Below are positions 20,875-31,274 of a DNA stretch of 64,000 nt, in pieces. The stretch is from positions 45,220-109,219 of the forward strand of contig JAHFBZ010000001.1 in the NCBI GenBank assembly GCA_023249725.1. The letters are read 5' to 3'. The DNA is from Methanobacteriaceae archaeon. GTDB lineage: Archaea > Methanobacteriota > Methanobacteria > Methanobacteriales > Methanobacteriaceae. Numbering within the stretch: position 1 is the stretch's first letter; each line of letters starts with the position of its first letter. The notes beneath the pieces are model-generated. The model was not told where the DNA came from and did no database searches. It saw only the letters and a program-made list of their open reading frames with translations. The translations under genes were made by a program, and so were the position numbers.

Positions 20875-21375
20875 CTAAGACCCACTAGGGATTGGAATCT
20901 CGTTTTTGGATTTCCAAATTTGCCATCTATTTAATAGCAGGGTGGGCCGGGAAATTTTGGCCAGAGTCACTATCTCTGCAGCTTCCACAACTGTTTTATC
21001 TTCTTTTGGCTGGGAAGCAGGAGTTAATCTCCATCTAGGATTGTACTGTTTTTCTATACCTGTAACTCCATCAAAATCAGCAGAACATTTCAAACAGGTT
21101 AATTCTGCTTCAGCAACTCCTTTAGGGTTATAATCCATAGTATGTGTATGACAGACGGGGCATTCATTTACCCAATATTTATAATGCCATTTATATTCAT
21201 AATGGCTTGATCCAGGGCCAGATGGTTTAAACCATCCGGATATGATATCTTTTTGGTTTTTAACTTCCTTTGTGTTGTCGACTGCAAAAGATGCGCTAGA
21301 AAAAATAAGAGCGCAAAATAGTAGAATAGTCGAATATACTAAAAGCCGCGTGGGCGGCTCAATTTCTTTTTCCAT
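20875..21375 (-). CDS. secreted or membrane-anchored zinc-ribbon protein, unknown
   Basis: The N-terminus has one hydrophobic segment (LLVYSTILLFCALIFSSASFAV) ending like a signal peptide, so the bulk of the 166 residues should lie outside the cell. The exported part holds a four-cysteine knuckle pair, CPVCHTHT and CLKCSADFDGVTG, about 25 residues apart, a likely zinc ribbon, in a region rich in Trp, Tyr and His (YEYKWHYKYWVNECP). I believe similar ribbons occur in methanobacterial cell-wall proteins, but I cannot name a family. The ATG has GAGTGAT upstream. It is monocistronic. Confidence 0.65.
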   Translation of the reverse strand: MEKEIEPPTRLLVYSTILLFCALIFSSASFAVDNTKEVKNQKDIISGWFKPSGPGSSHYEYKWHYKYWVNECPVCHTHTMDYNPKGVAEAELTCLKCSADFDGVTGIEKQYNPRWRLTPASQPKEDKTVVEAAEIVTLAKISRPTLLLNRWQIWKSKNEIPIPSGS

Positions 21376-21979
21376 AAAATATCACTCAAGTATTGAAATT
21401 TTCAAATTTTTATATATTCAAAATTTTAGATTCAAAAACTTTTTAGAATTAGTTTGAGAATAAATCATTTATCTTAGAAAATAGCCTAAACAAATTTTTC
21501 CAAGTGGAATACACTACTAATTTGTTTTAGTATACCTATGTGTAGTGAATTCACTATTTAAATGTTTTTAATTTTTAAATCATTTAAAATAGGTTTTACA
21601 GATAATTCAATCTTCTTTAAGCGATAAAAATATTAAAAAAGACTTTTAGTATTTCCATTGGAGAATTGAGTTAAATATTCAGTGCTAAAAAGGTAAAATG
21701 TCTGAAAAATTGGATTATAGTTTGTAAAAATATAGAATAATGATTTAAATATTAAATACTTTATGATTGATTAGTAATATGTTAAACCAAAAATTTAACA
21801 AGCATGTATGAAATTTTGAGGTTCTAAAATATCTTAAACTAATTAATGGGCACTTTTATGTAAGGGATGTTTATTAATAACTCTTATTTTTCTTTAAAAA
21901 TTTTAAAATAAGATTAATTGCACCTTATTTAATTTTTAAAGGAGAATTATTGGCTCATGGATTTGATAGAAAAATATGT
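21376..21979. other. intergenic region, no gene seen
   Basis: These 604 bases lie between two leftward genes. They are very AT-rich, and no open frame or RNA gene stands out. A loose inverted repeat (CACTAC near 21508, GTAGTG near 21542) and an AAAGGAG followed by a 19-codon frame near 21941 were seen, but neither is convincing. Confidence 0.6.
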
Positions 21980-23113
21980 TTAAAGGTTTTCAAGACATTC
22001 ATCACGTAATACTCTAGCATCGTCATTTTGAGAATTTATGAGTAAAGATTTATTAAATGCACCTACAGCTTCCTGAAAACGGCTTAATTCCATTAAAACC
22101 ACACCTTTATTGCCCCATATTACATCATTTTTCTTATCTAATTTCAATGCTTCTTCATAACAGTTCAATGCTTCTTTAAATCGTCCCAACTCCAAAAGAG
22201 CATTTCCTTTTCTATTCCATGCAGTGGCAGTAGGTTCATCCTCTAAAACCAGTTCTAATGCTTTATCATAGGCTTCAAGCGCCTTTTCAGTTTCTCCCAT
22301 ATCGGTTAAAAGATTTCCACGTGCATTCCAAACTTCAGGATTGTCAGAATCAATTTTTAGAACGTTATCATATGTTTCTAAGGCTTCATAAGTTTTTCCA
22401 AGCATTTCTAATATAAATCCTCTCCAATAGAGGATAACTGCATTTCTAGGGTTGATTTGAACGGCTTTATCACTGTATTTCAGGGCTTCATAAGAATTAC
22501 CTGAATTTAAGAGAGTTATTGCTTTATTATTTAGAATATATTCATTATTGGGTTCTATTTTCAGGGCCCTATTGTAACAATCTAGGGCTTCCTCAAATTT
22601 TCCCAGCCGGGTAAGGTTGTCCCCCTTTTTATTTAAAATGTAAATATCACTGGGATCAAATTTTAGAGCAGCATTATAACACATAGCAGATTTATCATAT
22701 TTTCCAGAATCAAATAATATGTCTGCCCTTTGAGTTATCATGGCCTTTTCATCAATTTTTTCACCTTCCCAGTCTTCAATAGGTAGTTTTTTAAACCTTA
22801 TGACTTGGAATAGGGTATCTTCCTTTATTTCATCTAAGTACATCTTTTTAAATTCACTGGCCAAGTCAGAAGCGTTCTTAAAGCCTTCTTCTTGTGATAA
22901 TTTGTCGTTTTTAATCAGATTTTCAAACTTTAAAACTTCAACATCCACTACTTCTGCCTCAAAAATTTTGTTTCGCTCCTTTGAAACTAAATTCCAGTAG
23001 CAATGCAGTCTGTCACCTACTTTAAGAGGTTTTTTCCATAACTTACGAATGGTCATGGTTTTTTTACCAGTTATAAGATCGATATTGCGGCTTCCAAATG
23101 ATAAAATTGGCAA
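21980..23113 (-). CDS. ASCH-domain protein with TPR repeats
   Basis: This 377-residue protein joins an N-terminal ASCH-like domain (residues about 1-115: RNIDLITGKKTMTIRKLWKK, LKVGDRLHCYW, FQVIRFKKL) to about seven tetratricopeptide repeats (residues about 128-370), each with the A-Y-A/L-P pattern such as NRALKIEPNNEYILNNKA. ASCH domains bind RNA or nucleotides and TPRs bind proteins, so a role as an RNA- or nucleotide-linked scaffold is possible. The start is TTG with a strong GGAGG site. No partner is evident from its neighbours. Confidence 0.8.
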   Translation of the reverse strand: MPILSFGSRNIDLITGKKTMTIRKLWKKPLKVGDRLHCYWNLVSKERNKIFEAEVVDVEVLKFENLIKNDKLSQEEGFKNASDLASEFKKMYLDEIKEDTLFQVIRFKKLPIEDWEGEKIDEKAMITQRADILFDSGKYDKSAMCYNAALKFDPSDIYILNKKGDNLTRLGKFEEALDCYNRALKIEPNNEYILNNKAITLLNSGNSYEALKYSDKAVQINPRNAVILYWRGFILEMLGKTYEALETYDNVLKIDSDNPEVWNARGNLLTDMGETEKALEAYDKALELVLEDEPTATAWNRKGNALLELGRFKEALNCYEEALKLDKKNDVIWGNKGVVLMELSRFQEAVGAFNKSLLINSQNDDARVLRDECLENL

Positions 23114-23242
23114 TTGTTTCCTCCAGTGAATAAATAATGATTATTTTGATTATAATGATTTAATTTAGATTAGTTGATAGATTTAGTTAATTAGACTAGT
23201 TAATATCAAAATATTTTTATTAAATATATTTTATTTTATATT

Positions 23243-23941
23243 TTATATTATTTCTTCCCCAAATTCAGCAGTTTTGATTTTTACTTTCTTTAAAACAGGT
23301 TTTATGTTTTCTGCCATCTTTCTAAGTTCTTGAGGGGATGGGCTGGGTGTATTTTCTAATTCTGGATCAAGAACAACTCTATTTCTAAATTGTTGAATAG
23401 TGTATAAATCACACTCTATTTCTCTTGAAATCTGTTTTATATCTTCAAATGAAATTAGACCTGGTACATAGGTAGTTTTACACTCTAAAAATGTTGAATC
23501 TGAATTTAAAACTACTTCTAGAGATTTTTCAACATTATATCCAATATCAGACCCTATAATTTTTTCATATTTATCAAATGGTGATTTTACATCAATTCCA
23601 ACATAATCTACTAGATTTAATATTTTTTTAAGCCTTTCTGGATAACATCCATTGGTATCAAGCTTAGTTTCCAGGCCATGGGATTTAGCGTAATAGAAAA
23701 GTTCTTCAATTTCTCTTAATTGCATTAAAGGCTCTCCACCAGTTATTACTAGCCCATCTATAAATTCCAAGGCATCTTCAATTTTTTTTAAAACTTCTGG
23801 AATGCTTATTTCTTCTCCACCATCAATCAATTCCGGGTTATGGCAGTAAGGACATCTTAGAGGGCATCCGCCCGTAGAAATAACTAGAGAAATACGCCCT
23901 GGAAAATCCAGGGATGATATGAATGTTCCACCTATTTTCAT
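23243..23941 (-). CDS. anaerobic ribonucleotide reductase activating protein, radical SAM
   Basis: This is a radical SAM enzyme of the NrdG/pyruvate-formate-lyase-activase type (232 residues). The cluster motif CPLRCPYC (CX3CX2C) is at residues about 27-34 in the usual context LVISTGGCP, and GGEPLMQ is the SAM-binding motif. It would generate the glycyl radical on the anaerobic class III ribonucleotide reductase, allowing dNTP synthesis. The NrdD partner is not in this window. GATGAT precedes the ATG. Other glycyl-radical activases of the same layout cannot be fully excluded. Confidence 0.85.
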   Translation of the reverse strand: MKIGGTFISSLDFPGRISLVISTGGCPLRCPYCHNPELIDGGEEISIPEVLKKIEDALEFIDGLVITGGEPLMQLREIEELFYYAKSHGLETKLDTNGCYPERLKKILNLVDYVGIDVKSPFDKYEKIIGSDIGYNVEKSLEVVLNSDSTFLECKTTYVPGLISFEDIKQISREIECDLYTIQQFRNRVVLDPELENTPSPSPQELRKMAENIKPVLKKVKIKTAEFGEEII

Positions 23942-24093
23942 TTAATCATCGTTTTTATTTCTTTTATGTTTAGATTATTTTCAGATTAAAGCGTTTATTT
24001 ATTATTACTATATTTATGCTGCTTGTGCATAATAATACTGGAGTATAATATGATAAAAATATAAAAATTGGTTAATATTAGTTTAAAATCAAT

Positions 24094-25197
24094 TTAAGAT
24101 GAGACTAATTCTTTTAAAATCTTTAAAAACTTTGCGTCTTGTTCTAATGTACCTACACTGGCTCTAATCCAATATTCGTCAAGCCCTTTAAAGGAAGTAC
24201 AATCTCTAACAATAATCCCATATTTTAATAGTTTTTTGCTTAATTCTGCAGCCTTCATGCCGGATTTTCTAATATCCATTAATAGATAATTGGATTTTGA
24301 TGGAAATATTCTTATATTATCTATTTTAGAGATTTCCTCATACAAAAATTCCCTACTGGCAATGGAAAGTTCGGTTGATTGTTTAATATAATCCGTGTCT
24401 TTTAGGGTTGCTAGAGCTGCAGCATGGGAAAGCTTGGTTAAACTGAAAACGGGTTTTGCCCGATGCATGTATTCAATTATTTCACTGTTAGATAACCCGT
24501 ATCCTATTCGCATCCCGGCCAGGCCCAGAACTTTGGAAAATGTCCGCATAATGAATAAATTGGAATAATCATCCAGAAGATCCACGTTATCAATCAATGA
24601 GAACTCAAAATATGCCTCATCAACCACAACTAATGCATCAGTAGCTTCTAATATGGTTTTTATATCTTTTTTATCAATTAAACCACCGGTAGGATTGTTG
24701 GGGGTGCATAAGAATATTAATCTGGTCTTTTCACTGATAACATCCAGTACGGATTGCACATCCAGTTTATTTTCTTCAACATCCCAGCGAGCATAAACTG
24801 GAACGGCCTCATAATTCTGTAAAGTGTATTCATAGTACATATAAGATGGTAAAGCTACTATAAATTCACATCCGGGGTCTATGAAAGTTTTTCCCAGCAT
24901 TTCAATGATTTCATCAGCCCCATCTCCCCCGATTAGCACCTGCTCTGGGGAAACTCGGGAATAGCGAGCTATTTCTTCTTTAAGATCACCCAGGCCAGAT
25001 TCTGGGTACTGGCTGATTTTACTAATTTCTGCTTCTACAGCGGCCATGGCCTTTGGAGAGGGCCCTAGGGGGTTTTCATTGGAGCCTAATTTTATGATAT
25101 CTTCCCTTTTAAGGTTGTATTCTGCTGCAATTTCATTAATAGACCTGCCAGGAACATAAGGGTCCAGTTCATTGATAATTTTACGTACTTTGACCAT
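24094..25197 (-). CDS. hisC: histidinol-phosphate aminotransferase
   Basis: This PLP-dependent class I/II aminotransferase converts imidazole acetol phosphate to histidinol phosphate in histidine synthesis. It shows [15 protein letters not shown] near the N-terminus, [16 protein letters not shown] and the PLP lysine motif [15 protein letters not shown]. The length (367 residues) is normal for HisC. The open frame reaches a GTG at 25206, but a GTGAT site just before the ATG at 25197 favours that start. It stands apart from other his genes, as is usual in methanogens. Confidence 0.93.
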   Translation of the reverse strand: MVKVRKIINELDPYVPGRSINEIAAEYNLKREDIIKLGSNENPLGPSPKAMAAVEAEISKISQYPESGLGDLKEEIARYSRVSPEQVLIGGDGADEIIEMLGKTFIDPGCEFIVALPSYMYYEYTLQNYEAVPVYARWDVEENKLDVQSVLDVISEKTRLIFLCTPNNPTGGLIDKKDIKTILEATDALVVVDEAYFEFSLIDNVDLLDDYSNLFIMRTFSKVLGLAGMRIGYGLSNSEIIEYMHRAKPVFSLTKLSHAAALATLKDTDYIKQSTELSIASREFLYEEISKIDNIRIFPSKSNYLLMDIRKSGMKAAELSKKLLKYGIIVRDCTSFKGLDEYWIRASVGTLEQDAKFLKILKELVSS

Positions 25198-25500
25198 GAA
25201 AATCACTATTATCGTGTCATTTTATGCTAAATTTTATTATTCTTAATTTAAGGGAGGATTAATATTTTAAAATGATTATGTGGTTGTGATATCAATAATT
25301 TTTAACTTATTTAATTGATGCTATTCCCATAAAATTAATTTTAATCTAATCGTAATCTCATTGAGGAGTTTTACATTAAATAGAATATAAAAATTGAATA
25401 TTATAAATTTATTTAATTATTCGAATTTGAATATTATAAATTTGAATATTTGTCTAATAACTTTATTTATTTTCGGGATTTATTAAAGGATTAACTTTTT

Positions 25501-25974
25501 TCATCTAGTGTTCTTAGAAAGCTCCACATATCTAAGGGCGTTGTCTTTTATGGATTTTATCTGTTTTTCTGACAAAGTTTTAACAGTTTTGGCAGGTAAA
25601 CCAATTATCAAACTTTCTGGAGGGAATTTCTTACCTTCCGTCACCACCGCTCCAGCACCAATAATGGAATTTTCTCCAATTTCAGCCCCATTTAATATGG
25701 TAGCATTCATGCCCACCAGGACATTGTCACCTAATTTGCAACCATGCACAACTGCACCATGGCCTATAGAAACGTAATCTCCGAGTTCTACTGGATATTC
25801 TCTGGAAGAATGAACCACGCAATTATCCTGAACATTAGAAAAATTGCCAATGATTATAGATTCAATATCTCCTCTTATGACCGCATTGTACCATACTGAA
25901 GAATATTGGCCTATTTTAACATTTCCTATGATGTGAGAACCAGGAAATATCTTTACAGTGGGGTGGATTTTCAA
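25501..25974 (-). CDS. gamma-type carbonic anhydrase family, left-handed beta-helix protein
   Basis: This 157-residue protein is made of hexapeptide repeats (IGNVKIGQYSSVWYNAVIRGDI and onward) that form a left-handed beta helix. The zinc-binding histidine pattern of gamma carbonic anhydrases is present (NCVVHSS and SIGHGAVVHGC). It may interconvert CO2 and bicarbonate in the cytoplasm, although many homologues have weak activity. The start is TTG with GAGGATGAT upstream. It lies downstream of glmU on the same strand with a 234-base gap. Confidence 0.85.
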   Translation of the reverse strand: MKIHPTVKIFPGSHIIGNVKIGQYSSVWYNAVIRGDIESIIIGNFSNVQDNCVVHSSREYPVELGDYVSIGHGAVVHGCKLGDNVLVGMNATILNGAEIGENSIIGAGAVVTEGKKFPPESLIIGLPAKTVKTLSEKQIKSIKDNALRYVELSKNTR

Positions 25975-26208
25975 ATTATCATCCTCATTAAAGTCCTTAA
26001 ATATTATTATCTAAATGTCCTCAAATTCTGCTAATTTAATATAATTATTTCTTATTTTGCAATTAAGATTATATTTATAATTTATTTTATATTAAATATC
26101 TTAAAAATGATATAAATAATAAAAATATATTTAAAATCTATTTAAATAATAATTTAAAAGTTCTAATGGTTAAAATTGATATTTATAACCTGATTTGATA
26201 AAGAGAAA

Positions 26209-27489
26209 TCATTTGGATGGATTTTTATCAATAATCTGGTACTCTTGTTTTACCAGGACTATTTTTTCAGAATCTATGTCCTGATAGATAACTGTTCCAG
26301 ATCCAATGGCCGAATTTATCCCTACTTTCACTCCAGGACTGAAACTGGAATTAATTCCGGTTTTTACTCCATCACCAAATACTACGCCCAATTTTCGTCG
26401 GCCAGTATCCACTCTCCCATCTTTAACGCTCATTTTTACAGTTCCATCATCAAAACGGAGATTAGCAATGTTCGTACCAGCAGCAAGATTACATTTTGAT
26501 CCTATTATGGAATCTCCCACATAAGTAAGGTGATTTACATTGCTTTGGTCCATAATAATAGAATTTTTAATTTCCACTGCATTACCTACACTTACTTGGT
26601 TTCCTAAATAGGTGTTGCTCCTTAAATAACTGTTAGGCCCAATATCACAGTCTTCTCCAATATAAACGGGCCCTTGAATATAGGTACCAGAGCGAATAAC
26701 ACTGTTTTTTCCTAAAACAATGTTGCCGTCAATATTAACTCCTTTTTCTATATGTCCATCAATTTGTTCTTCCATATTTGCCAGAAATTCTTCATTAATT
26801 TCTAAAAGCTCCCACGGCCTTCCCACATCTATCCATTTTTTGTGGGTAATGAATCCTTTAATACTTTTTCCTTCGTCTATTTGCATTTGTAGAGAATCAG
26901 TTATCTCATACTCACCTCGAGGGGAAAGCTCAGTTTCTTCTATTTTAGAGATAATATCTTGATTGAAAACATATATGCCGGTGTTAATTAGATTACTAGG
27001 GGCTTCGTCACGTTGTGGTTTTTCTACTATTTTGGTTATCTGCCCGTTTTTAATTTCTACCACACCAAATGGACTGGGATCTTCCACTTCGGTTAATACC
27101 ATCATGGTATCGGGGGAGCTGGCCTGATAGTTTTCTATTAAATCCCCTAAAAGTTCTGGATCAAGGATTATGTCTCCATTTAATACTATAAAATCCTCTT
27201 TTATAAAGTCCTGGCAGTGGCCTATGGCATGGGCCGTACCTAAACGCTCTTTTTGAGTGATGTAATTAATTTGGACACCTAATTTTTCCCCGTTTTCAAA
27301 GTGCTCCTTAACCATTTCTTCATGATAACCTACAATGAGAAGTATTTCAGTTATTCCAGCATCTCGAAGGGCTTCTACATTATATTGTAGTATAGGTTTT
27401 CCACCTACTGGAAGCATGGTTTTGGGCCGGGTTAATGTTAGGGGACGCATTCTAGTTCCCTCTCCGGCTGTAAGAATCACGGCTTGCAT
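26209..27489 (-). CDS. glmU: bifunctional sugar-1-phosphate nucleotidylyltransferase/acetyltransferase (GlmU-like)
   Basis: The N-terminal nucleotidyltransferase (LTAGEGTRMRPLTLTRPKTMLPVGGKPIL) is fused to a C-terminal left-handed beta helix (SYLRSNTYLGNQVSVGNAVEIKNS and following). In archaea such proteins acetylate glucosamine-1-phosphate and form UDP-GlcNAc, a precursor of pseudomurein and glycans. Length (426 residues) fits. The ATG has AGGAG at 27498-27502 and a TATA-like TATATTTTA about 40 bases upstream of the ATG. It follows glmM on the same strand, so two successive steps of UDP-GlcNAc synthesis are adjacent. Confidence 0.9.
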   Translation of the reverse strand: MQAVILTAGEGTRMRPLTLTRPKTMLPVGGKPILQYNVEALRDAGITEILLIVGYHEEMVKEHFENGEKLGVQINYITQKERLGTAHAIGHCQDFIKEDFIVLNGDIILDPELLGDLIENYQASSPDTMMVLTEVEDPSPFGVVEIKNGQITKIVEKPQRDEAPSNLINTGIYVFNQDIISKIEETELSPRGEYEITDSLQMQIDEGKSIKGFITHKKWIDVGRPWELLEINEEFLANMEEQIDGHIEKGVNIDGNIVLGKNSVIRSGTYIQGPVYIGEDCDIGPNSYLRSNTYLGNQVSVGNAVEIKNSIIMDQSNVNHLTYVGDSIIGSKCNLAAGTNIANLRFDDGTVKMSVKDGRVDTGRRKLGVVFGDGVKTGINSSFSPGVKVGINSAIGSGTVIYQDIDSEKIVLVKQEYQIIDKNPSK

Positions 27490-27838
27490 AATAATTTCTC
27501 CTAAATCATTAAAATGGGATTAAAATAAAATATATGCTTATTAAATCCATTAAATTCCATTTAAAATTATTTTTTTAATTATATTTTCTTAATTGGAATA
27601 TTTAATAGTTGCTAGTTTAAGTTCATGATAAATAATTGAATAAAAATTGGCTTAAATTGCTTTGATAATTTATTAATTATTCTATTTTTTTCTAAAACCA
27701 GTTTTAAAAATTAGAAATTACAGTATTATTGGAATTATAATTATAAATAAAAATATAAGTAAAAAAAAAGATGTGGAAAGTTATTTAAAAATAAAAATTG
27801 AATTTTAAAAAATCTAGTTAAGAGATTTGACTATTCTC
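27490..27838. other. intergenic region with predicted glmU promoter
   Basis: This gap between glmM and glmU is AT-rich. The minus strand carries a TATA-like CATATATTTTATT near 27524-27537 and a GGAG ribosome site near 27500, both fitting glmU. The remainder shows no gene or clear structure. Confidence 0.5.
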
Positions 27839-29212
27839 TTAGCTAATCAAAAGTTTTTCTATAAATTCAGTGGAAATTTTTCTAATTTCCTCGGCCCGGG
27901 CATTATTCCTTCCTTCTAGAGTTATGCGGATATAGGGCTCAGTACCAGATGGCCTTACCAGTACCCAACTACCATCTTCAAATGTGATTCGAATACCATC
28001 TATATTATTCACATTTGAGCTATCATTAAAACAGGCTTCCAACTCAGACTCTACACTTTCCATCACCTTATCTTTCTTTTCATTAGGGCAAGGTAACTTT
28101 TCTCGCATGGTTGGATACTCTGGTACGGATGCTAGTAACTCAGAAAGAGGTCCTTGATCAGAAACCATTTCCACTACCTTCAAAGCAGACAATATTCCAT
28201 CAGGACACATGCAGAATTCTGGATGTAGCCAGGTTCCAGAAGGTTCCCCACCAAAGGAAGCCTTTTGTTTAACAATTTCATGGGCCACATGAACATCCCC
28301 TACTTTGGTTCTTACAACACTTCCACCAATGCTTTCTAAAGATTCATCTATACACATGGAGGCATCTACGGTGGTAATTACGATTCCTCCAGCTCTATGG
28401 GATATTAAAGCCAGCAACTTATCAAAATCTGCCATTTCACCGGCATCATCCACGGCTACCATTCGATCAGCATCACCATCATGAGCTATTCCTAAATCTG
28501 CTCCAGTAAGCTGCACGGTTTTCATAAGATCTTTTAGATTAGCACGATTAGGTTCTGGTTTCCGTCCAGGGAAAAATCCATCTGGCTGAGAATTTAAACT
28601 TAAAACTTCACAACCGGTTTTTCTTAAAATTATGGGGGATAAATAGGATGCTGCACCTGATCCACAGTCTACCACGACTTTTAGACCCGGTCTAATGTCC
28701 ACCAGTCTCAGAAGTTCCTGAATATAATCTGAAATTAAATCTTTAACTTCTTCTTTTTTGCCCAGTTCATCCCAATTTTTTTCTAAATAATCTTTTTCAT
28801 GAATTATTCGTTCTATTTCAAGCTCTTGTTCGGTAGAATAAGCCATTCCATCAGTATTCCATAATTTGATTCCATTATCTGGTGAAGGGTTATGTGATGC
28901 GGTTATCATAACTCCGGCAGATGCATTAAGACGGGAAGCAGCAAATCCTACTACTGGTGTGGGAACCATGCCTAAATATTGAACATTACAACCCCCTTCC
29001 ATCAAACCAGCACATAATGCATTTTCCAGCATTTTATTGGATGTTCTAGGATCATAACCAACAACTACATTGCCTTTCCCATTTAAATAGCTGGAAACTG
29101 CTTTTCCAACATCAAGAGCGAGTTGGGTGTTTATTTTTTCCCCTACTTTACCTCGAATTCCTGAGGTTCCAAAAAGTCGAGGGATGGGATTAATATCTCT
29201 GTTTTCTTTCAT
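27839..29212 (-). CDS. glmM: phosphoglucosamine mutase
   Basis: This complete phosphohexomutase of 457 residues has the N-terminal PRLFGTSGIRG, the active-site serine loop GVMITASHNPSPDNGIK, the metal site DGDADR, the sugar-binding GGEPSG and the phosphate loop RPSGTEPYIR. It would convert glucosamine-6-phosphate to the 1-phosphate, feeding GlmU just downstream. The open frame reaches 29281 and an ATG at 29272 follows a GGTG, but the extra residues look unconserved; the ATG at 29212 has AAGGAAGT before it and matches the usual N-terminus. The longer form starting at 29272 is possible. Confidence 0.88.
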   Translation of the reverse strand: MKENRDINPIPRLFGTSGIRGKVGEKINTQLALDVGKAVSSYLNGKGNVVVGYDPRTSNKMLENALCAGLMEGGCNVQYLGMVPTPVVGFAASRLNASAGVMITASHNPSPDNGIKLWNTDGMAYSTEQELEIERIIHEKDYLEKNWDELGKKEEVKDLISDYIQELLRLVDIRPGLKVVVDCGSGAASYLSPIILRKTGCEVLSLNSQPDGFFPGRKPEPNRANLKDLMKTVQLTGADLGIAHDGDADRMVAVDDAGEMADFDKLLALISHRAGGIVITTVDASMCIDESLESIGGSVVRTKVGDVHVAHEIVKQKASFGGEPSGTWLHPEFCMCPDGILSALKVVEMVSDQGPLSELLASVPEYPTMREKLPCPNEKKDKVMESVESELEACFNDSSNVNNIDGIRITFEDGSWVLVRPSGTEPYIRITLEGRNNARAEEIRKISTEFIEKLLIS

Positions 29213-29273
29213 ACTTCCTTCTTTTTGGACCACTTCTTTTTCTGTAGTTGTATTGCTGTTTTTAAACGCCATA

Positions 29274-30503
29274 TTAAGCACCGAACTTTTCAGATTTGTT
29301 CATAATGTCCATTAATATATTCATTATGTCTGAACCTCTTATTCGGCACAAACCACCTTTTGTGGCTGATCTCTCATCGAATTTTTCCACATCATCAACT
29401 CTTATCTCTGGTCCATTAATTACCAATGGAACAGGGTCTCCGGTATGATCCATTACTGAAATAGGGGTGGAATGATCGGCAGTAAGTATGAAACAAGTGT
29501 CTGGAATTTTCATTACTTCTCCAATCACAGCATCAACTTTTTCCAAGAAATTCACTTTTTCTTGGAGGTTTCCATCGTGTCCCGCCTCATCAGCACCATC
29601 TATGTTGATTAAAAGGAAGTTATACTTTGAAGCATTTTCAATAATGCTTTGACTTATACTGTCTAGGTCAGTATCCGCCCCACCAGTGGCTCCTTCTACT
29701 TCAATGATGTCCATACCTGCTAACTTCCCAATGCCCATTATAAGGCCAGTTTCAGCTATACATGCAGACTTGAGACCATATTTTTCATTGAAGGGCTGCA
29801 CATCTGGCACGGCCCCGGCCCCTCGGGGAAGAACTATATTCCCTGGTGGTTTTCCTGCTTCAATTCGCTCTAAATTGAGAGGATGGTCCTTTAAAATATT
29901 ATAAGATTCACTTACGAATTTATTAAGTACTCTGGCTGTTTTTTCAGCTTCAGTAGATCCATCAAGACCTAAAATTTCTTTAGGGGCCTTTCCTTCTTTT
30001 TTAGGATCCGCATCACTAACTTGATCAGATAATCCGCTACCTCTAAGCACTAAAACTGACCTGTGGCCGGTGGACTCTTTGAAAATGATTTCAACATCTT
30101 CAAATCCTTCTAACTGAATGGAATTGAGACTTGAAGCTAATTGTTTTGTTTTTTCACGTATTCTCCCTGCTCGACGGTCGATTATAAGTCCTTCTTCACT
30201 AGCAGTGGAAAAATTGCAACGAAATGCAATATCTCCCGGCAGGACTTCTATTCCAACGCCAGCAGCTTCAAATGGCCCTCTACCAGTGTAAACTTGATAA
30301 GGATCATATCCCAGTATTGAAATGTGGGAAGTATCACTTCCGGCCCTTATACCTGGTTTTATAGGATCCATTATTCCGTTGATACCTATTTTTGCCATTT
30401 TGTCCATGTTGGGGGTTTTAGCCGCTTCAAGCGGAGTTTTATTATCCAATTCTTTTAAGGGACGATCTGCCATCCCGTCGATTATCATTATTATCCCTTT
30501 CAT
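29274..30503 (-). CDS. apgM: cofactor-independent phosphoglycerate mutase, archaeal type
   Basis: This alkaline-phosphatase-superfamily enzyme interconverts 3- and 2-phosphoglycerate in glycolysis/gluconeogenesis. It has the metal-binding N-terminus [25 protein letters not shown], the catalytic serine region [25 protein letters not shown], and the second metal site DEAGHDGN and TADHSTP. Length (409 residues) is normal for aPGM. GAGTTGAT precedes the ATG. The end of the gene overlaps the longest possible glmM frame, so these genes are probably one transcript. Confidence 0.95.
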   Translation of the reverse strand: MKGIIMIIDGMADRPLKELDNKTPLEAAKTPNMDKMAKIGINGIMDPIKPGIRAGSDTSHISILGYDPYQVYTGRGPFEAAGVGIEVLPGDIAFRCNFSTASEEGLIIDRRAGRIREKTKQLASSLNSIQLEGFEDVEIIFKESTGHRSVLVLRGSGLSDQVSDADPKKEGKAPKEILGLDGSTEAEKTARVLNKFVSESYNILKDHPLNLERIEAGKPPGNIVLPRGAGAVPDVQPFNEKYGLKSACIAETGLIMGIGKLAGMDIIEVEGATGGADTDLDSISQSIIENASKYNFLLINIDGADEAGHDGNLQEKVNFLEKVDAVIGEVMKIPDTCFILTADHSTPISVMDHTGDPVPLVINGPEIRVDDVEKFDERSATKGGLCRIRGSDIMNILMDIMNKSEKFGA

Positions 30504-30526
30504 GTTATCAACTCTAAGTAAAGTGC

Positions 30527-31216
30527 TTAAACCAGTATAATTCCCAGAAATGCCCCTGTGAGGGTCGCCAGGAGATTAACGTGCTCATTAGTAATATAAT
30601 TTCTTCTCTCGAAAATTGCTCCCAGGAAACTGTCCATAAAACAGCCTACAGTACCTGCTATTATTGATATTTTTAAGCAAACAAAAGGGTCGGGGAGAAT
30701 TCCCAGTAAATATGCAAATATTCCAATTAGTCCTGCCCCTAAAATACCTGCAGCAGTTCCTAAAACTGATATTCCTCCATCTGTACCAGGAGCTACCTTT
30801 TTAAGGGTGGTAACCAGACGAGGTGTTTGGGTAACCCCAACTTCGCTGGCCATAGTATCGGCGGTAGCGGTAGCCACTGAACCAATAAATCCACCTACAA
30901 AACCATCGTAATATCCAAATGCGGCCATTACAAAAGGCACGAGCCCATTAGAAATAACGTTTTTTGCAGATCTAGTACCTTCATACACACCAAGTTCTTT
31001 TTTATACTGATGTTTGTATTTGGTTGATACCAGGCCTAAAATAAGAAAAATAAGAATTAAAAGCAGCCAGTTGAAACCGGCAGATAATATAATTATAAGA
31101 CCCATGATAACCATGAAAAGAGATCCCCAGAAGTCAAGAGCCCCTCTAAAGTAAGTAACAAGGCCCATGATTGAGCAAAGGATCACATATCCCCAGTATA
31201 TCATAACCGGTCCCAT
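30527..31216 (-). CDS. DUF92 integral membrane protein, phytol-phosphate-kinase-like
   Basis: This 229-residue protein has about five to six membrane spans and the DUF92/TIGR00297 hallmarks SNGLVPFVMAAFGYY, GSVATATADTMASEVG and GGISVLGTAAGILGAG. The plant member VTE6 is a phytyl-phosphate kinase that uses CTP. By analogy the archaeal protein could phosphorylate isoprenoid phosphates for membrane lipid or glycan carriers, but this is inference. It lies between apgM (23 bases) and rps3ae (58 bases) on the same strand and is probably co-transcribed. Confidence 0.82.
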   Translation of the reverse strand: MGPVMIYWGYVILCSIMGLVTYFRGALDFWGSLFMVIMGLIIILSAGFNWLLLILIFLILGLVSTKYKHQYKKELGVYEGTRSAKNVISNGLVPFVMAAFGYYDGFVGGFIGSVATATADTMASEVGVTQTPRLVTTLKKVAPGTDGGISVLGTAAGILGAGLIGIFAYLLGILPDPFVCLKISIIAGTVGCFMDSFLGAIFERRNYITNEHVNLLATLTGAFLGIILV

Positions 31217-31274
31217 TCCATATTTTTATAAGTTTTATATTTATTTAAAAAAATAGATTTAATTTGAGTTAAAT

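Noticed and set aside
21941..22000. Ribosome-site-like AAAGGAG followed by a 19-codon frame.
   Set aside because: Too short and running into the convergent ASCH-TPR gene.
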